DNA of 59,454 bases from an uncultured Thiodictyon sp. (GTDB lineage Bacteria; Pseudomonadota; Gammaproteobacteria; Chromatiales; Chromatiaceae), in assembly GCA_903837595.1 (NCBI GenBank), contig CAILVI010000155.1, forward strand, positions 1 to 59,454, read 5' to 3'. This document shows, piece after piece, positions 36,086-45,576 of the stretch. Each line of letters starts with the position of its first letter. The first letter of the stretch is position 1. Made by a program: the position numbers and the translations under genes. The notes beneath the pieces were generated by a model. That model did no database searches and was not told the origin of the DNA. It saw nothing but the letters and a program-made list of their open reading frames with translations.

Positions 36086-36397
36086 TCAGTGTCCCAGCCG
36101 TCCCATGCCGCGTCCATGCGCTATCCCACCCTGCCCATGTCGGGCCTCGTAGCCGGCGCCGTAGGGCAAATCCCCGCAGTGAGCACCAGGTCCGACGGCG
36201 CCTCTTGGGCGGCCGGGTTGCTCACCCGGTTTCGGTAGCCTCGCGCTAGCCTCGTCGGCAGGCGAAACCCAGGTCCTGGTCACTGCCTCACTTGGTACGG
36301 TGGGGTCCGGCGGCCCGCTTCCCTCTCCCGCTGCGTCCTGACCCCAGACCACAGCGGCGAGAGGACAGAGCAGGGCAAGGAAGGGCAAACGAGTCAT
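36086..36397 (-). CDS. Small exported hypothetical protein
   Basis: ATG 36397 gives a signal peptide (MTRLPFLALLCPLAAVVWG) and a 103-residue product. The mature part is Pro- and Gly-rich and ends with a His/Gly-rich segment (GQGGIAHGRGMGRLGH) that might bind metal. It is 37 bp downstream of the EF-hand gene in map order but upstream in transcription, so the two probably form an operon. Divergence from the response regulator at 36532 places shared control sites in between. Confidence 0.6.
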   Translation of the reverse strand: MTRLPFLALLCPLAAVVWGQDAAGEGSGPPDPTVPSEAVTRTWVSPADEASARLPKPGEQPGRPRGAVGPGAHCGDLPYGAGYEARHGQGGIAHGRGMGRLGH

Positions 36398-36473
36398 GAT
36401 CGGGGGCCTCGGTGATGACAATACTCATTCTAGGCGCACCCTGTAGCAACGCCTTGTCAGCGGCGTAGCGGTC

Positions 36474-36500
36474 TGTATCAGTGTGTAACGGTGTGTATCC
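36474..36500. promoter_or_regulatory. Three phased repeats, likely response-regulator sites
   Basis: TGTATCA, TGTAACG and TGTATCC start at 36474, 36484 and 36494, exactly one helix turn apart, 32 nt before the response-regulator start and in the divergent gap to the exported protein. OmpR-class regulators bind such tandem direct repeats, so the adjacent regulator probably controls its own promoter and the EF-hand operon. This is inference from spacing. Confidence 0.5.
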
Positions 36501-36531
36501 GCCCGGTCTTTGCGCCGTGTTCTCGGCTAAG

Positions 36532-37248
36532 ATGACGACATGCCCCCCCACTGCCCGCATTCTGGTGGTAGACGACGATCCCGCACTGCGGGACCTGCTG
36601 TGCGCCTATCTCACCGACACGGGCTTTGCCGTGGACCTGGCCGGCGACGGGGAGGCGATGCGCCGCGCCATGCAACAGGCCATGCCGGACGCCATCGTCA
36701 TGGACCTGATGCTGCCCAACGAAGACGGGTTAGCCCTCACCCGCGAACTGCGGACACATTGCGCCGTGCCGATCCTGATGCTGTCGGCCCGCGGCGAGGA
36801 GATCGACCGGGTGGTCGGGTTGGAGCTGGGCGCCGACGACTACCTGGCCAAGCCCTTCAGCCCGCGGGAACTGCTGGCCCGCCTGCGTGCACTGTTGCGG
36901 CGTTCGCAGGGTGCGGGGCCGGCGCCGGAGTTGGAGGGGGAGTGCTTCGGCCCCTATCGGCTCGACCGGGCGGCCCGCCGACTGCTGTGCGCCGATCAGG
37001 ACCTGGGCCTGTCCGGTGCCGAATATGACCTGCTGAAGGTCTTCATCGAACGGCCCAATCGGGTGCTGCCCCGGGACCTGCTGCTGGATCTGCTCAAGGG
37101 CTATGAGCGCGACCCCTACGACCGCACCGTCGACATCCGGGTGGCACGCCTGCGCCGCAAGATCGAGCCCGATCCCGCGAACCCGGTCTATGTCCGCACC
37201 GTGCGGGGCGCCGGCTATCTGTTCAATCCGCGCGGCACCGAATCTTAA
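36532..37248 (+). CDS. OmpR-family response regulator
   Basis: The start MTTCPPTARILVVDDDPALR at 36532 is preferred to an upstream GTG. The receiver domain has the acidic pair in VVDDDP, the phospho-Asp in IVMDLMLPNEDG, the Thr/Ser (LMLSARGEE) and Lys (YLAKPFSPRELLA) switch residues. The winged-helix domain ends VDIRVARLRRKIEPD and YVRTVRGAGYLFNP. The product is 238 residues. It overlaps functionally with the kinase gene, whose start follows the stop by 3 nt. The nearest relatives by pattern are OmpR and RstA. Confidence 0.94.
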   Translation: MTTCPPTARILVVDDDPALRDLLCAYLTDTGFAVDLAGDGEAMRRAMQQAMPDAIVMDLMLPNEDGLALTRELRTHCAVPILMLSARGEEIDRVVGLELGADDYLAKPFSPRELLARLRALLRRSQGAGPAPELEGECFGPYRLDRAARRLLCADQDLGLSGAEYDLLKVFIERPNRVLPRDLLLDLLKGYERDPYDRTVDIRVARLRRKIEPDPANPVYVRTVRGAGYLFNPRGTES

Positions 37249-37251
37249 AGT

Positions 37252-38589
37252 ATGTCCAGGAATTTAAGCCTGCGCCAGCAAAACGCGCTGCGGCTCACTC
37301 TGATCTTCGTGCTGTTCACTGTGCTGACGACGTTGGCGGTGGTCTTCCTGCTCATGCAGCCCCTGGCCAAGCGGGCGACTAGCGATCTGGCCGGACTCAT
37401 GGTGCTCGCCGCGCAGACCTGGGGCGAACTGCCGCCGGACACCCGCCCGGCCTTCGAGCGCGAGCTGATGGCCTCCCACGGGCTGACGCTGGCCGTCGCG
37501 CCACCGGCGGGGGCCACCCAGACCGCCTGGCACGGCATCTATGTGCGGGAGCTGGAGACACAACTGGCGCAACGCACTGGAGAACCGTTGAATTTTGCGA
37601 GTGTCGAGGCGGGGACCGAGCCCTGGTTGTGGGCCGGATTGCCGGTGGGCGGACGGACCCTGTGGCTGGGATTCCCGCGCAGCCGCGTCGGTCCCCAGCC
37701 GTTGGCCGCCGCCCTGGTGACCCTGTCCGCCGCGCTCATCCTGGCGGGGGTTGCGGCTTGGTGGCTCGGACGCAGTACGGTCGCGCCACTCAAAGGGCTC
37801 GCGGCCGCCGCGTCCGTCCTCGGCCGGGGTGCGACCCCGGAACTCCTACCCGAAACCGGACCACGGGAGCTGGCAGCCCTGGCCAGGCGTTTCAACCAAT
37901 TGGCCCGTCAGGTCCACGACCTGCTGGAGGCGCGCACCACCCTGCTGGCCGGTCTGTCGCACGACCTGCGCACCCCGCTGGCGCGGATGCGACTCGCCCT
38001 GGAGATGATGGAGCGCCGCCCCGACCCGGCCTGGATCGAGCGCCTGGAAACCGATGTCGATGAGATGAACCACCTGGTGGGGGATGTCCTGGAGTTGGCC
38101 CGCGGCCTGGACGGCGAGGCCGCAGCGCCGGTCGACTTGGCCGCTTTGCTGGAGACCCTGGCCGGCCGTGCCTGGGAGGCGGGCGCCGAGGTCGCGGTGC
38201 AGTGTCAGGACCTGCGGATCAGCGCCCCGCCCGCGGCGCTGCGACGGGTGCTCGGCAACCTCCTGGCCAATGCCCAGCGTTACGCCGGCGACGGACCGAT
38301 CGAACTGCGTGCGCAGTGGCACGACGGCGCCTGTCTGATCGGCGTCATCGATCAGGGTCCAGGCATCCCGCAGGACCAGATCGAGGCGGTGTTCCGCCCC
38401 TTCCACCGGGTGGATGCCTCGCGCAGCCCGGCCACCGGTGGCACCGGGCTGGGGCTGGCCATCGTCAGACAGCTGGCCCAGGCCAACGGCTGGGAGGTCT
38501 GCCTGGAAAATCGCCAAGGCGGCGGGTTGGCGGCCTGGGTGCGCGTACCGACCGCTCGGGTCCACCGGCCCGTCGGGGGTGAACAATGA
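37252..38589 (+). CDS. Sensor histidine kinase (EnvZ/RstB type)
   Basis: This 445-residue kinase has a first membrane helix near residues 12-34, a periplasmic part of about 110 residues, a second helix near 155-175, HAMP, and the dimerisation box LLAGLSHDLRTPLARMRLAL with the phosphorylated His near 238. The ATPase domain shows the N box (LGNLLANAQRYAG), the G1 box (DQGPGIPQDQIE) and GGTGLGLAIVRQLAQANG. The stimulus is unknown. It is co-transcribed with the regulator. Confidence 0.94.
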   Translation: MSRNLSLRQQNALRLTLIFVLFTVLTTLAVVFLLMQPLAKRATSDLAGLMVLAAQTWGELPPDTRPAFERELMASHGLTLAVAPPAGATQTAWHGIYVRELETQLAQRTGEPLNFASVEAGTEPWLWAGLPVGGRTLWLGFPRSRVGPQPLAAALVTLSAALILAGVAAWWLGRSTVAPLKGLAAAASVLGRGATPELLPETGPRELAALARRFNQLARQVHDLLEARTTLLAGLSHDLRTPLARMRLALEMMERRPDPAWIERLETDVDEMNHLVGDVLELARGLDGEAAAPVDLAALLETLAGRAWEAGAEVAVQCQDLRISAPPAALRRVLGNLLANAQRYAGDGPIELRAQWHDGACLIGVIDQGPGIPQDQIEAVFRPFHRVDASRSPATGGTGLGLAIVRQLAQANGWEVCLENRQGGGLAAWVRVPTARVHRPVGGEQ

Positions 38590-38732
38590 CAGGTGGCAAA
38601 GGTACCCACCAACCGCCTTGCTCGACGCCCTGCACGGGGCTAAGATAGGGGACATAAGTATTTAAGCAAGCGCTTATCTTTTCTCGAATGATTGAATTTC
38701 CTGTCCGTTTTCGAGATTCGACTGTTGAAATG

Positions 38733-38748
38733 ACTCGCTCAAACGAGT
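38733..38748. promoter_or_regulatory. Palindrome upstream of qmoA
   Basis: ACTCG, 6-nt spacer, CGAGT lies 105 nt before the qmoA start in an AT-richer gap. It is a possible operator for the qmo-hdr operon. Nothing further supports it. Confidence 0.3.
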
Positions 38749-38853
38749 GATATTTCTTGATCCCGCTTCGTTTGCCATGTCAATGACCAGGGAACAGGCG
38801 ACAAGAGCGCCCAAAGTACCTGACCGTTTCGTAACCTGTGCAGTGGAGATTCC

Positions 38854-40134
38854 ATGACGGCACCTATCGCGACTAGCCAGACGATTCTTGTGGTCGGCGG
38901 TGGCATCAGCGGCATGACGGCGGCACTCGAGGCAGCGGAATGCGGGCGGGACGTGGTCCTGGTCGAGCGCAGTCCCACCCTGGGTGGACGCACTGCGCTG
39001 TTGTATCGTTATTTCCCCAAGATGTGCCATCCGACCTGCGGGCTAGAGATCAATCTGCGGCGACTCAAGGCCAATCGCCGCGTGCGGGTGCTGACCATGA
39101 CCGAGGTGGCGGGCATCACCGGCCGGCGCGGCGATTACCAGGCGACGCTGAAGATTCGGCCACGTTATGTCAACGAAACTTGCACCGCCTGCGGCGATTG
39201 TTCGGCCGCGGTCAGTGCTGAAATCCCCAATCCTTATAACTACGGGCTCGACAAGATCAAGGCCGCGCACCTGCCGCACGTGATGGCGTATCCGCAGCGC
39301 TATCTGCTCGACCCGTCGATCATTGGTACCGCCGACGCCGATCAGGCCAAGGCGGCATGCAAAGTCGGTGCCATCGATCTGGAAATGCAGGAAGAGACGG
39401 TCCAGCTTGCGGTCGGCGCCGTCCTCTGGGCGACTGGCTGGAGGCCCTACGATGCCGCGAAGATCCAGCCTTACGGATATGGACGCTTCCCCAATGTGAT
39501 CACCAGCGTCGAGTTCGAGCGGCTGGCCGACCCATCCGGGCCGACCGGCGGCAAGCTGCTGCGGCCATCCGATGGCAAGGAGGCGAAGAACATCGCCTTC
39601 ATCCAGTGTGCCGGGTCACGTGACGAGAACCACCTGCGCCACTGTTCGCGCATCTGCTGCATGGCCACGCTGAAACAGACCCAGTATGTACGCGAGGCGC
39701 TCGGTGACACGGCGCAGTCCACCGTCTATTACATCGACATCCGCTCCATTGACCGCCTTGAAGATTTTTACCAGATGGTCCAGCGGGATGCAACCGTCAA
39801 GTTCGTCAAGTCCAAGGTTGCGCGGATCGCGCAGGCCGACAACGGCGACCCGATCTTGCACGGGGTCGACACCGAGGGCTATCACCGCTACGCCACCGCG
39901 CACGACCTGGTGGTGCTGGCGATCGGCATGGAACCAGAGTCCAATGCCATCGCACTACCGCAGGATGTGATCACCGACTCGTCCGGCTTCATTGAGGGCT
40001 CGCCCGATGGCGGCATGTGCGGCGCGGGTTCAGCATCCAGCCCGCTCGACGTGAACCGCTCGGTGCAAAGCGCGACCGGCGCGGCACTGCGCGCGATCAA
40101 GGTCATTTACCAAACAGCCAGCGAGGAGGCATAA
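38854..40134 (+). CDS. qmoA: QmoA, HdrA-like flavoprotein
   Basis: The 426-residue protein has an FAD motif at the N-terminus (VVGGGISGMTAALEAAECG), the QmoA/HdrA segment MCHPTCGLEINLRRL and CTACGDCSA for a [4Fe-4S] cluster. The C-terminal part GGMCGAGSASSPLDVNRSV, then SATGAALRAI, is also typical. QmoA links APS reductase to the quinone pool; in sulfur oxidisers it would accept electrons released when AprAB makes APS from sulfite and AMP. GTGGAG precedes the ATG. The qmoB start follows after one nucleotide. Confidence 0.95.
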   Translation: MTAPIATSQTILVVGGGISGMTAALEAAECGRDVVLVERSPTLGGRTALLYRYFPKMCHPTCGLEINLRRLKANRRVRVLTMTEVAGITGRRGDYQATLKIRPRYVNETCTACGDCSAAVSAEIPNPYNYGLDKIKAAHLPHVMAYPQRYLLDPSIIGTADADQAKAACKVGAIDLEMQEETVQLAVGAVLWATGWRPYDAAKIQPYGYGRFPNVITSVEFERLADPSGPTGGKLLRPSDGKEAKNIAFIQCAGSRDENHLRHCSRICCMATLKQTQYVREALGDTAQSTVYYIDIRSIDRLEDFYQMVQRDATVKFVKSKVARIAQADNGDPILHGVDTEGYHRYATAHDLVVLAIGMEPESNAIALPQDVITDSSGFIEGSPDGGMCGAGSASSPLDVNRSVQSATGAALRAIKVIYQTASEEA

Positions 40135-40135
40135 G

Positions 40136-42391
40136 GTGGCAGACAAGAAATTTGCTGCGTATCTGTGCGCCGGCTGCGGTCTCGGAGAGGTGCTCGATCT
40201 CGGGACCATGGAGAAGGTGGTGAAGCGCGAAGGTAAGATGCAGGTCATCAAACGCCACGACGTCCTGTGCAGCGCCGACGGCGTCCAGGCCATTCGTGAC
40301 GACATCGCCAACGAGGGCGTCACCCATGTGCTGATCGCGGGGTGCTCGCGCCGCGCCAAGACCGAAGCCTTCGATTTCCCGGAGACCGCCATGGCGCGCG
40401 CCAATCTGCGCGAAGGCGTCCTCTGGGTCGTCGCGCCGGGTACGGACCATGACGAAGTCCGCCAGGAGATGGCCGACGACTATATCCGTATGGGGTGCGC
40501 CGAGCTCAAGAAGATGGCGGTGCCGACCGGCAACCCAAACTGCGCATCGAACAAGCGCATCCTGGTCGTCGGTGGCGGCATGTCTGGCCTGACCGCGGCC
40601 ATTGAGGCGGCGGAGACCGGCTACGAGGTGCTGCTGGTCGAAAAGGAACCGCAACTCGGCGGCTGGGCGGCCAAGCTGTACAAGCGCGTGCCCTTCCGCG
40701 AACCCTATGCCGAGCCGCAGGACACGGGCCTGGCCGAGCTTATCGCGCGTGTCGAGGCACATCCCAAGGTTCGCGTGCATTTGGCCTCCACCCTGGCCGA
40801 GACCGCCGGCGCACCCGGCCGCTTTGCGGTCAAGATCGCTACCGAGAGCGGCGCGGTCACACAGGAGATGGTCGGCGCTATTGTTCAGGCCAGTGGCTTT
40901 TCCACCTATGACCTGGCCAAGCTGCCCGAACTGGGTGGCGGCCTGCCCAGCGTGGTCGATCAGGCCGGGCTTGAGCAACTGGCCAAGGCCGCCAACGGCG
41001 GTGTCATCCAGCGTGCCGATGGCCAGGCGGTAAGCAGCGTAGTGTTTGTCCAGTGTGCCGGCCAGCGTGACGCGAGCGGTACCCATCTGCCCTACTGCTC
41101 GGGTCACTGCTGTGCCACCAGCGTCAAGCAGGCCATGTATTTCAAGGACGCCAACCCGGACGTCGATACCGTGGTACTGTACACGGATCTGCGTATGCCC
41201 GGCATGGGCGAGGACTTTTACCGCAGCGCACAGAGCAAGGGCGTGATCTTCACCAAAGGTCAGGTGAGTACCGTCAAGGCCGCAGGTACCGGTTGCAGCG
41301 TCAACTTCCGCGACCTGATCCTGAACGAGGAGGTGACGCTCGGCGCCGATCTGGTGGTGCTGGCCACCGGCCAGGTACCGAACTCCGGTGTCAACATCGA
41401 CCTGTTGGCGGAGCCGGCGGCAGCGGAGCAAACGCCCACGGATGAGGCATCCGCGACCCCGGTCGAGCCGGCCGCGGCCCTGCCGCCATCCATCCTCAAC
41501 CTGACCTATCGCCAGGGTCCTGACCTGCCACAGCTCAAGGCCGGGCTGACCGACTCGCACTTCATCTGCTTCCCATACGAGACGCGCCGCACCGGTATCT
41601 ACGCGGCCGGCCCGGTACGCCGGCCGATGGACATGCTGCAGGCCACCGACGACGCCACCGGCGCCGCGCTCAAGGCCATCCAGGCGGTAGAGAACGCGGC
41701 GCTGGGCCGCGCCGCGCATCCGCGTTCGGGCGACCTGTCCTACCCGATCGTGCGTCTGGAAGGGTGTACCCAGTGCAAGCGCTGCACGGTGGAATGCCCC
41801 TTCGGCGCCATCGACGAGGACGAGCGGCGCTTCCCGGTGTTCAACGAATCGCGCTGCCGTCGCTGCGGCACCTGCATGGGCGCCTGCCCCGTACGCGTGA
41901 TCGCGTTTGAGAACTATTCGGTCGATACCGTGGGCAGTCAGATCAAGTCGCTCGACATGCCTGACGAGTTCTCCGAACGGCCGCGCATCCTGTTGCTGGC
42001 CTGCGAGAACGATGCCTATCCGGCCCTGGACATGGCGGGCGTCTCGCGCATCTGCTATTCCGCCTTCGTGCGCGCCATTCCGGTACGCTGTCTGGGCTCG
42101 GTCAATACCATCTGGATCACCGACGCGCTCAACAGCGGCTGGGACGGCGTGATGCTGATGGGCTGCAAGCGGGGCGACGATTACCAGTGCCACTTTGTGA
42201 AGGGATCGGAACTGGCGCACTATCGCCTGAGTAAGATCGACGACACGCTCACGCAGTTGAGCCTGGAGACCGAGCGCGTGGCCAGCTTTGAGGTCGCCAT
42301 CACCGACAGCCGGCGCGTAGCGGCTCTGATCAACGACTATGCGGAGACAATCAAACGCATCGGCATGTCGCCGCTAAAGGGGTTCAACTGA
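40136..42391 (+). CDS. qmoB: QmoB, HdrA/MvhD-like flavoprotein
   Basis: The start is GTG 40136, behind a GAGGAGG site. The 751-residue protein has a Rossmann FAD domain in the centre (VVGGGMSGLTAAIEAAETGY), ferredoxin motifs CTQCKRCTVECPFGAID and CRRCGTCMGACPVRVI near residue 545-585, and an MvhD-like C-terminal domain with LMGCKRGDDYQCHF. A low-complexity Ala/Glu/Pro-rich insertion lies near residues 424-450. It works with QmoA and the Hdr-like pair downstream. Confidence 0.95.
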   Translation: MADKKFAAYLCAGCGLGEVLDLGTMEKVVKREGKMQVIKRHDVLCSADGVQAIRDDIANEGVTHVLIAGCSRRAKTEAFDFPETAMARANLREGVLWVVAPGTDHDEVRQEMADDYIRMGCAELKKMAVPTGNPNCASNKRILVVGGGMSGLTAAIEAAETGYEVLLVEKEPQLGGWAAKLYKRVPFREPYAEPQDTGLAELIARVEAHPKVRVHLASTLAETAGAPGRFAVKIATESGAVTQEMVGAIVQASGFSTYDLAKLPELGGGLPSVVDQAGLEQLAKAANGGVIQRADGQAVSSVVFVQCAGQRDASGTHLPYCSGHCCATSVKQAMYFKDANPDVDTVVLYTDLRMPGMGEDFYRSAQSKGVIFTKGQVSTVKAAGTGCSVNFRDLILNEEVTLGADLVVLATGQVPNSGVNIDLLAEPAAAEQTPTDEASATPVEPAAALPPSILNLTYRQGPDLPQLKAGLTDSHFICFPYETRRTGIYAAGPVRRPMDMLQATDDATGAALKAIQAVENAALGRAAHPRSGDLSYPIVRLEGCTQCKRCTVECPFGAIDEDERRFPVFNESRCRRCGTCMGACPVRVIAFENYSVDTVGSQIKSLDMPDEFSERPRILLLACENDAYPALDMAGVSRICYSAFVRAIPVRCLGSVNTIWITDALNSGWDGVMLMGCKRGDDYQCHFVKGSELAHYRLSKIDDTLTQLSLETERVASFEVAITDSRRVAALINDYAETIKRIGMSPLKGFN

Positions 42392-43035
42392 TGCACGCAC
42401 TACGCACCACCGGCCACCAGACCATTCCCGCGGTGGCGGCACGCTACCGCAACAACTTCTTGAAGGAAGTCGAGGCGCATGTCGAGGACGGCGAATGGGT
42501 CAAGATGTGCATGCAGTGCGGCGTCTGCGCGGGCTCCTGCCCGCTCGGTGCCCATTGGGAACACCCGCCGCAGGAGCTCTTCATGATGATCCGCGCCGGC
42601 AAGCGCGCTGAAGTGCTCACTTCGGACGCGATGTGGATGTGTACCTCCTGCTATAACTGCGTGGTGCGCTGTCCCCGCAAGCTGCCGATCACTCAGATAA
42701 TGCATGGCATTGCCAGCTATGCGCAGGAGCTCGGGTTGGCGCCCGAGGTGCAGCCGACGCGGGATTTTTCAATCCAGTTCTGGAAAAACTGCACCAAGAC
42801 CGGCCGGGTCAATGAGATGAAACTGACCGTCGGCTTGTATTTCAAGGATGGCCTGGTGGCGGGTATCAAGCAGGTCATGAACATGCTCCCAGTCGCCCTT
42901 GGCCTGATGAAGGCCGGGCGGCTCAACCCGTTCGAGCTATTGCGCGGCCACAGTCCCAAGGACCAGAAGGGGATTGCCGCAATGCTGAAGAGGGCCCGCG
43001 CAATCGAGGCGCAACGCGCGCCCGTCACCCACTGA
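42391..43035 (+). CDS. hdrC: HdrC-like iron-sulfur protein (soluble part of QmoC)
   Basis: The ATG overlaps the qmoB stop by 1 nt. The 214-residue protein has two [4Fe-4S] motifs: CMQCGVCAGSCPLGAHW near residue 47 and CTSCYNCVVRCPRKLP near residue 87. It resembles the N-terminal iron-sulfur half of QmoC, but the cytochrome b-like membrane half is absent; the C-terminal part is amphipathic rather than a membrane helix. In this type of operon HdrC and HdrB replace QmoC, so the quinone-reactive step needs another partner. Confidence 0.92.
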   Translation: MHALRTTGHQTIPAVAARYRNNFLKEVEAHVEDGEWVKMCMQCGVCAGSCPLGAHWEHPPQELFMMIRAGKRAEVLTSDAMWMCTSCYNCVVRCPRKLPITQIMHGIASYAQELGLAPEVQPTRDFSIQFWKNCTKTGRVNEMKLTVGLYFKDGLVAGIKQVMNMLPVALGLMKAGRLNPFELLRGHSPKDQKGIAAMLKRARAIEAQRAPVTH

Positions 43036-43045
43036 GGAAATGACC

Positions 43046-43948
43046 ATGGCCCAGAAAGAATACGCGTTCTATCCCGGCTGCTCCTCGCAACGCAAGGCCT
43101 CCGCCGCCAACTATATGACCTCGGTCGCGGCGATGTGCAAGACGCTGGACATCAAGCTGACCGACATCCCCGACTGGAACTGCTGCGGCGCCTCCATCGC
43201 CTATGCCGGCGGCGGCGAACTGGAGCGCGTGGTGATGAACGCGCGCAACTTCACCCTGGCAGCCAAGCACTTGCCGGACCGGGACATCGTCGCCACCTGC
43301 GCCGCCTGCTGGCTCAATTCGCGCGAATCCAAGGTCAAACTCGATGGCAATCCGCAACTGCTGGCGCACGCCAACGAGGCGCTGAAAGAGGCTGGACTCC
43401 ACTACCAGGGCAGCGCGCCGGTGCGTCACATGGTGGAGGTGCTGATCGAGGACTTCGGCTACAAGGAGCTCAAGAAGCCGGTGGTCACGTCACTCGCCGG
43501 CATCAAGTTTGCCGGCTATGTCGGCTGCCAGACCAATCGTCCATTCGGTATTGCCGGCGAATCGTTCGAGAACCCCATGTATCTCGACAAACTGGTCGAG
43601 GCCATGGGCGGCGAAGCGCTGACGGCTTATGACCAAAAGGTCACCTGCTGCGGTGGCGCATTGGCCTTCTCCGAGCCTGATAAGAGCCAGAAGCAGATCC
43701 GTGACGTCGTCGAATCGGCATACGACCACGGCGCCGACATGCTCGTCACGCCCTGTCCGCTATGCCAGGCCAATGTCGAGGTCTACCAGTCCGAGATCAA
43801 CCGCAAGCAGGGTACCAACTTCCACCTGCCGATCGTCTATTACTCGCAGCTCATGGCCGTCGCCTATGGCGGCTCAGTCAAAGCGGCCGGCCTGGATGGG
43901 CATATCATCGCGCCGACCAGATTGCAGGAGATTGCGACTAAGAAATAG
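43046..43948 (+). CDS. hdrB: HdrB-like protein with two CCG domains
   Basis: ATG 43046 is favoured because GAGGA sits 7-8 nt upstream; an in-frame ATG at 43040 is too close to it. The 300-residue protein has two CCG cysteine modules: YPGCSSQRK with NCCGASIAYAGG and ATCAACW, then VGCQTNRPF with TCCGGALAF and TPCPLC. Both are complete, as in HdrB, which holds non-cubane [4Fe-4S] clusters and acts on disulfides. The physiological substrate in this complex is not established. Confidence 0.92.
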   Translation: MAQKEYAFYPGCSSQRKASAANYMTSVAAMCKTLDIKLTDIPDWNCCGASIAYAGGGELERVVMNARNFTLAAKHLPDRDIVATCAACWLNSRESKVKLDGNPQLLAHANEALKEAGLHYQGSAPVRHMVEVLIEDFGYKELKKPVVTSLAGIKFAGYVGCQTNRPFGIAGESFENPMYLDKLVEAMGGEALTAYDQKVTCCGGALAFSEPDKSQKQIRDVVESAYDHGADMLVTPCPLCQANVEVYQSEINRKQGTNFHLPIVYYSQLMAVAYGGSVKAAGLDGHIIAPTRLQEIATKK

Positions 43949-43950
43949 GT

Positions 43951-43979
43951 TTGACAGCCGCCCCCCGACTTGATAGCGT
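43951..43979 (+). promoter_or_regulatory. Candidate sigma-70 promoter of the SQR-like gene
   Basis: TTGACA at 43951-43956 is a perfect -35, separated by 17 nt from TAGCGT at 43974-43979, a poor -10 (three of six matches). The predicted start lies about 30 nt before the ATG at 44016. The operon upstream ends at 43948, so separate expression of the SQR-like gene is plausible. Confidence 0.45.
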
Positions 43980-44015
43980 GATCCGGCCACAATAACTACG
44001 AGGGGGACTAAAATA

Positions 44016-45476
44016 ATGGCACGTATTGTTATACTTGGTGCCGGCCTGTCCGGACACACCACGGCCCGTTACCTGAGTCTTTGGCTTAGCAAGGAGCATC
44101 GAATCACGGTAGTCTCGCCAAAACCCAAATGGAATTGGATCCCGTCCAATGTCTGGGTCGGCTGCGGTGAGATGACCGTCGAGCAAGTGACGTTCGCACT
44201 GGCACCGATCTATAAGAAGGCCGGCGTAGAGTTTCTGCAAGCACGGGCGGTCTCGACCCATCCAGAAGGGGACGCGAACCGCGAGCGCCCCTTTGTGCGC
44301 ATCGAGTATACCGAGCCCAACCGCATCGGCGAGACCGAGGACGTGGACTATGACTATCTGGTCAATGCCACCGGTCCCAAGCTCAACTTCGGCGGCACCC
44401 CGGGGCTCGGCCCCGACCGCGGCCACACCGTATCGGTCTGCACTCCCGAACACGCAGTGGAGGCTAATGCCCAGTTGCAGGACTGCATCCTGGCCATGAA
44501 GAAGGGCGAGCGTCGGCGATTCGTGGTCGGCACCGGTCATGGTATGTGTACCTGCCAAGGGGCTGCCTTTGAGTATCTCTACAACATCGATCATGCGCTA
44601 CGTCAGGCGGGCGTCCGTGACCAGGCTGACATCACCTGGATCAGCAATGAATATGAGCTGGGTGACTTCGGCATGGGTGGTGTGCATATCACCCGTGGCG
44701 GCTATATTACCAACGGCAAGGTCTTTGCCGAGTCACTGATGGTGGAACGCGGCATCAACTGGATTACCCGCGCTGCGGTCAATAAGATCGAGCCTGGCAA
44801 GCTCCATTACGAAACCCTGGACGGGACCTATCATCAACTGGACTTCGACTTTTCGATGCTGATCCCGCCCTTTGCCGGTGTGGGGCTTAAGGCCTTTGAC
44901 AAGACCGGCGCCGATATTACCAGCGAGGTGTTTGCTCCCAGCGGCTTCATGAAGGTGGATGCCGACTACAAGCCGAAACCCTATGAAGACTGGAGCAAGC
45001 ACGACTGGCCGCGGACTTATCAGACACCCAAATACAAAAACGTATTCGCGGTGGGAATTGCCTTTGCCCCGCCGCACCCGATCAGCAAGGTGATGCTGAG
45101 CCCGAACGGCACTCAGATCAGCCCGACGCCGCCGCGTACCGGGATGCCGTCGGCCGCCATGGGTAAGGCGGTTGCCGCGAATATCCGCGATCTGGTCAAG
45201 GGCAAGATCAAAGAGCCGATCTACACCGCCTCCATGGGCGAGATGGGCGCCGCCTGCGTCGCCTCCACCGGCTCCGACATTTTCAAGGGCACGGCGGCGA
45301 CCATGACCGTGTTTCCGGTGGTGCCCGACTATGAGACCTATCCGGAATACGGCCGCGACATGAGCCTGACCTTCGGCGAGATCGGTCTGGCCGGGCATTG
45401 GATGAAGTGGATACTGCACTATGTCTTCATGTATCAGGCCAAGCTGCGACCCGGCTGGTCAGTGCTGCCCGATTGA
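44016..45476 (+). CDS. Sulfide:quinone oxidoreductase family flavoprotein
   Basis: The 486-residue protein starts ARIVILGAGLSGHTTARYLS, an FAD-binding fold of the SQR/NDH-2 group. It has VWVGCGEMTVEQV (first candidate redox Cys), VCTPEHAVEANAQLQ and GTGHGMCTCQGAAFEY near residue 170, and an extended C-terminal region ending WMKWILHYVFMYQAKLRPGW, the amphipathic membrane-binding tail of SQR. It would oxidise sulfide (or sulfane) and pass electrons to quinone at the membrane. I cannot assign the SQR type with certainty; it is longer than type I. GAGGGGGA precedes the ATG. Confidence 0.88.
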   Translation: MARIVILGAGLSGHTTARYLSLWLSKEHRITVVSPKPKWNWIPSNVWVGCGEMTVEQVTFALAPIYKKAGVEFLQARAVSTHPEGDANRERPFVRIEYTEPNRIGETEDVDYDYLVNATGPKLNFGGTPGLGPDRGHTVSVCTPEHAVEANAQLQDCILAMKKGERRRFVVGTGHGMCTCQGAAFEYLYNIDHALRQAGVRDQADITWISNEYELGDFGMGGVHITRGGYITNGKVFAESLMVERGINWITRAAVNKIEPGKLHYETLDGTYHQLDFDFSMLIPPFAGVGLKAFDKTGADITSEVFAPSGFMKVDADYKPKPYEDWSKHDWPRTYQTPKYKNVFAVGIAFAPPHPISKVMLSPNGTQISPTPPRTGMPSAAMGKAVAANIRDLVKGKIKEPIYTASMGEMGAACVASTGSDIFKGTAATMTVFPVVPDYETYPEYGRDMSLTFGEIGLAGHWMKWILHYVFMYQAKLRPGWSVLPD

Positions 45477-45576
45477 TGATCGGCGTTAAGTGTTGATCCG
45501 CATGATGAGCCCCCTACCCCGGGTAGGGTCCGCCAATCGCTCACTTTTTACTGTGCCCTGTGGAGACAAGACATCC

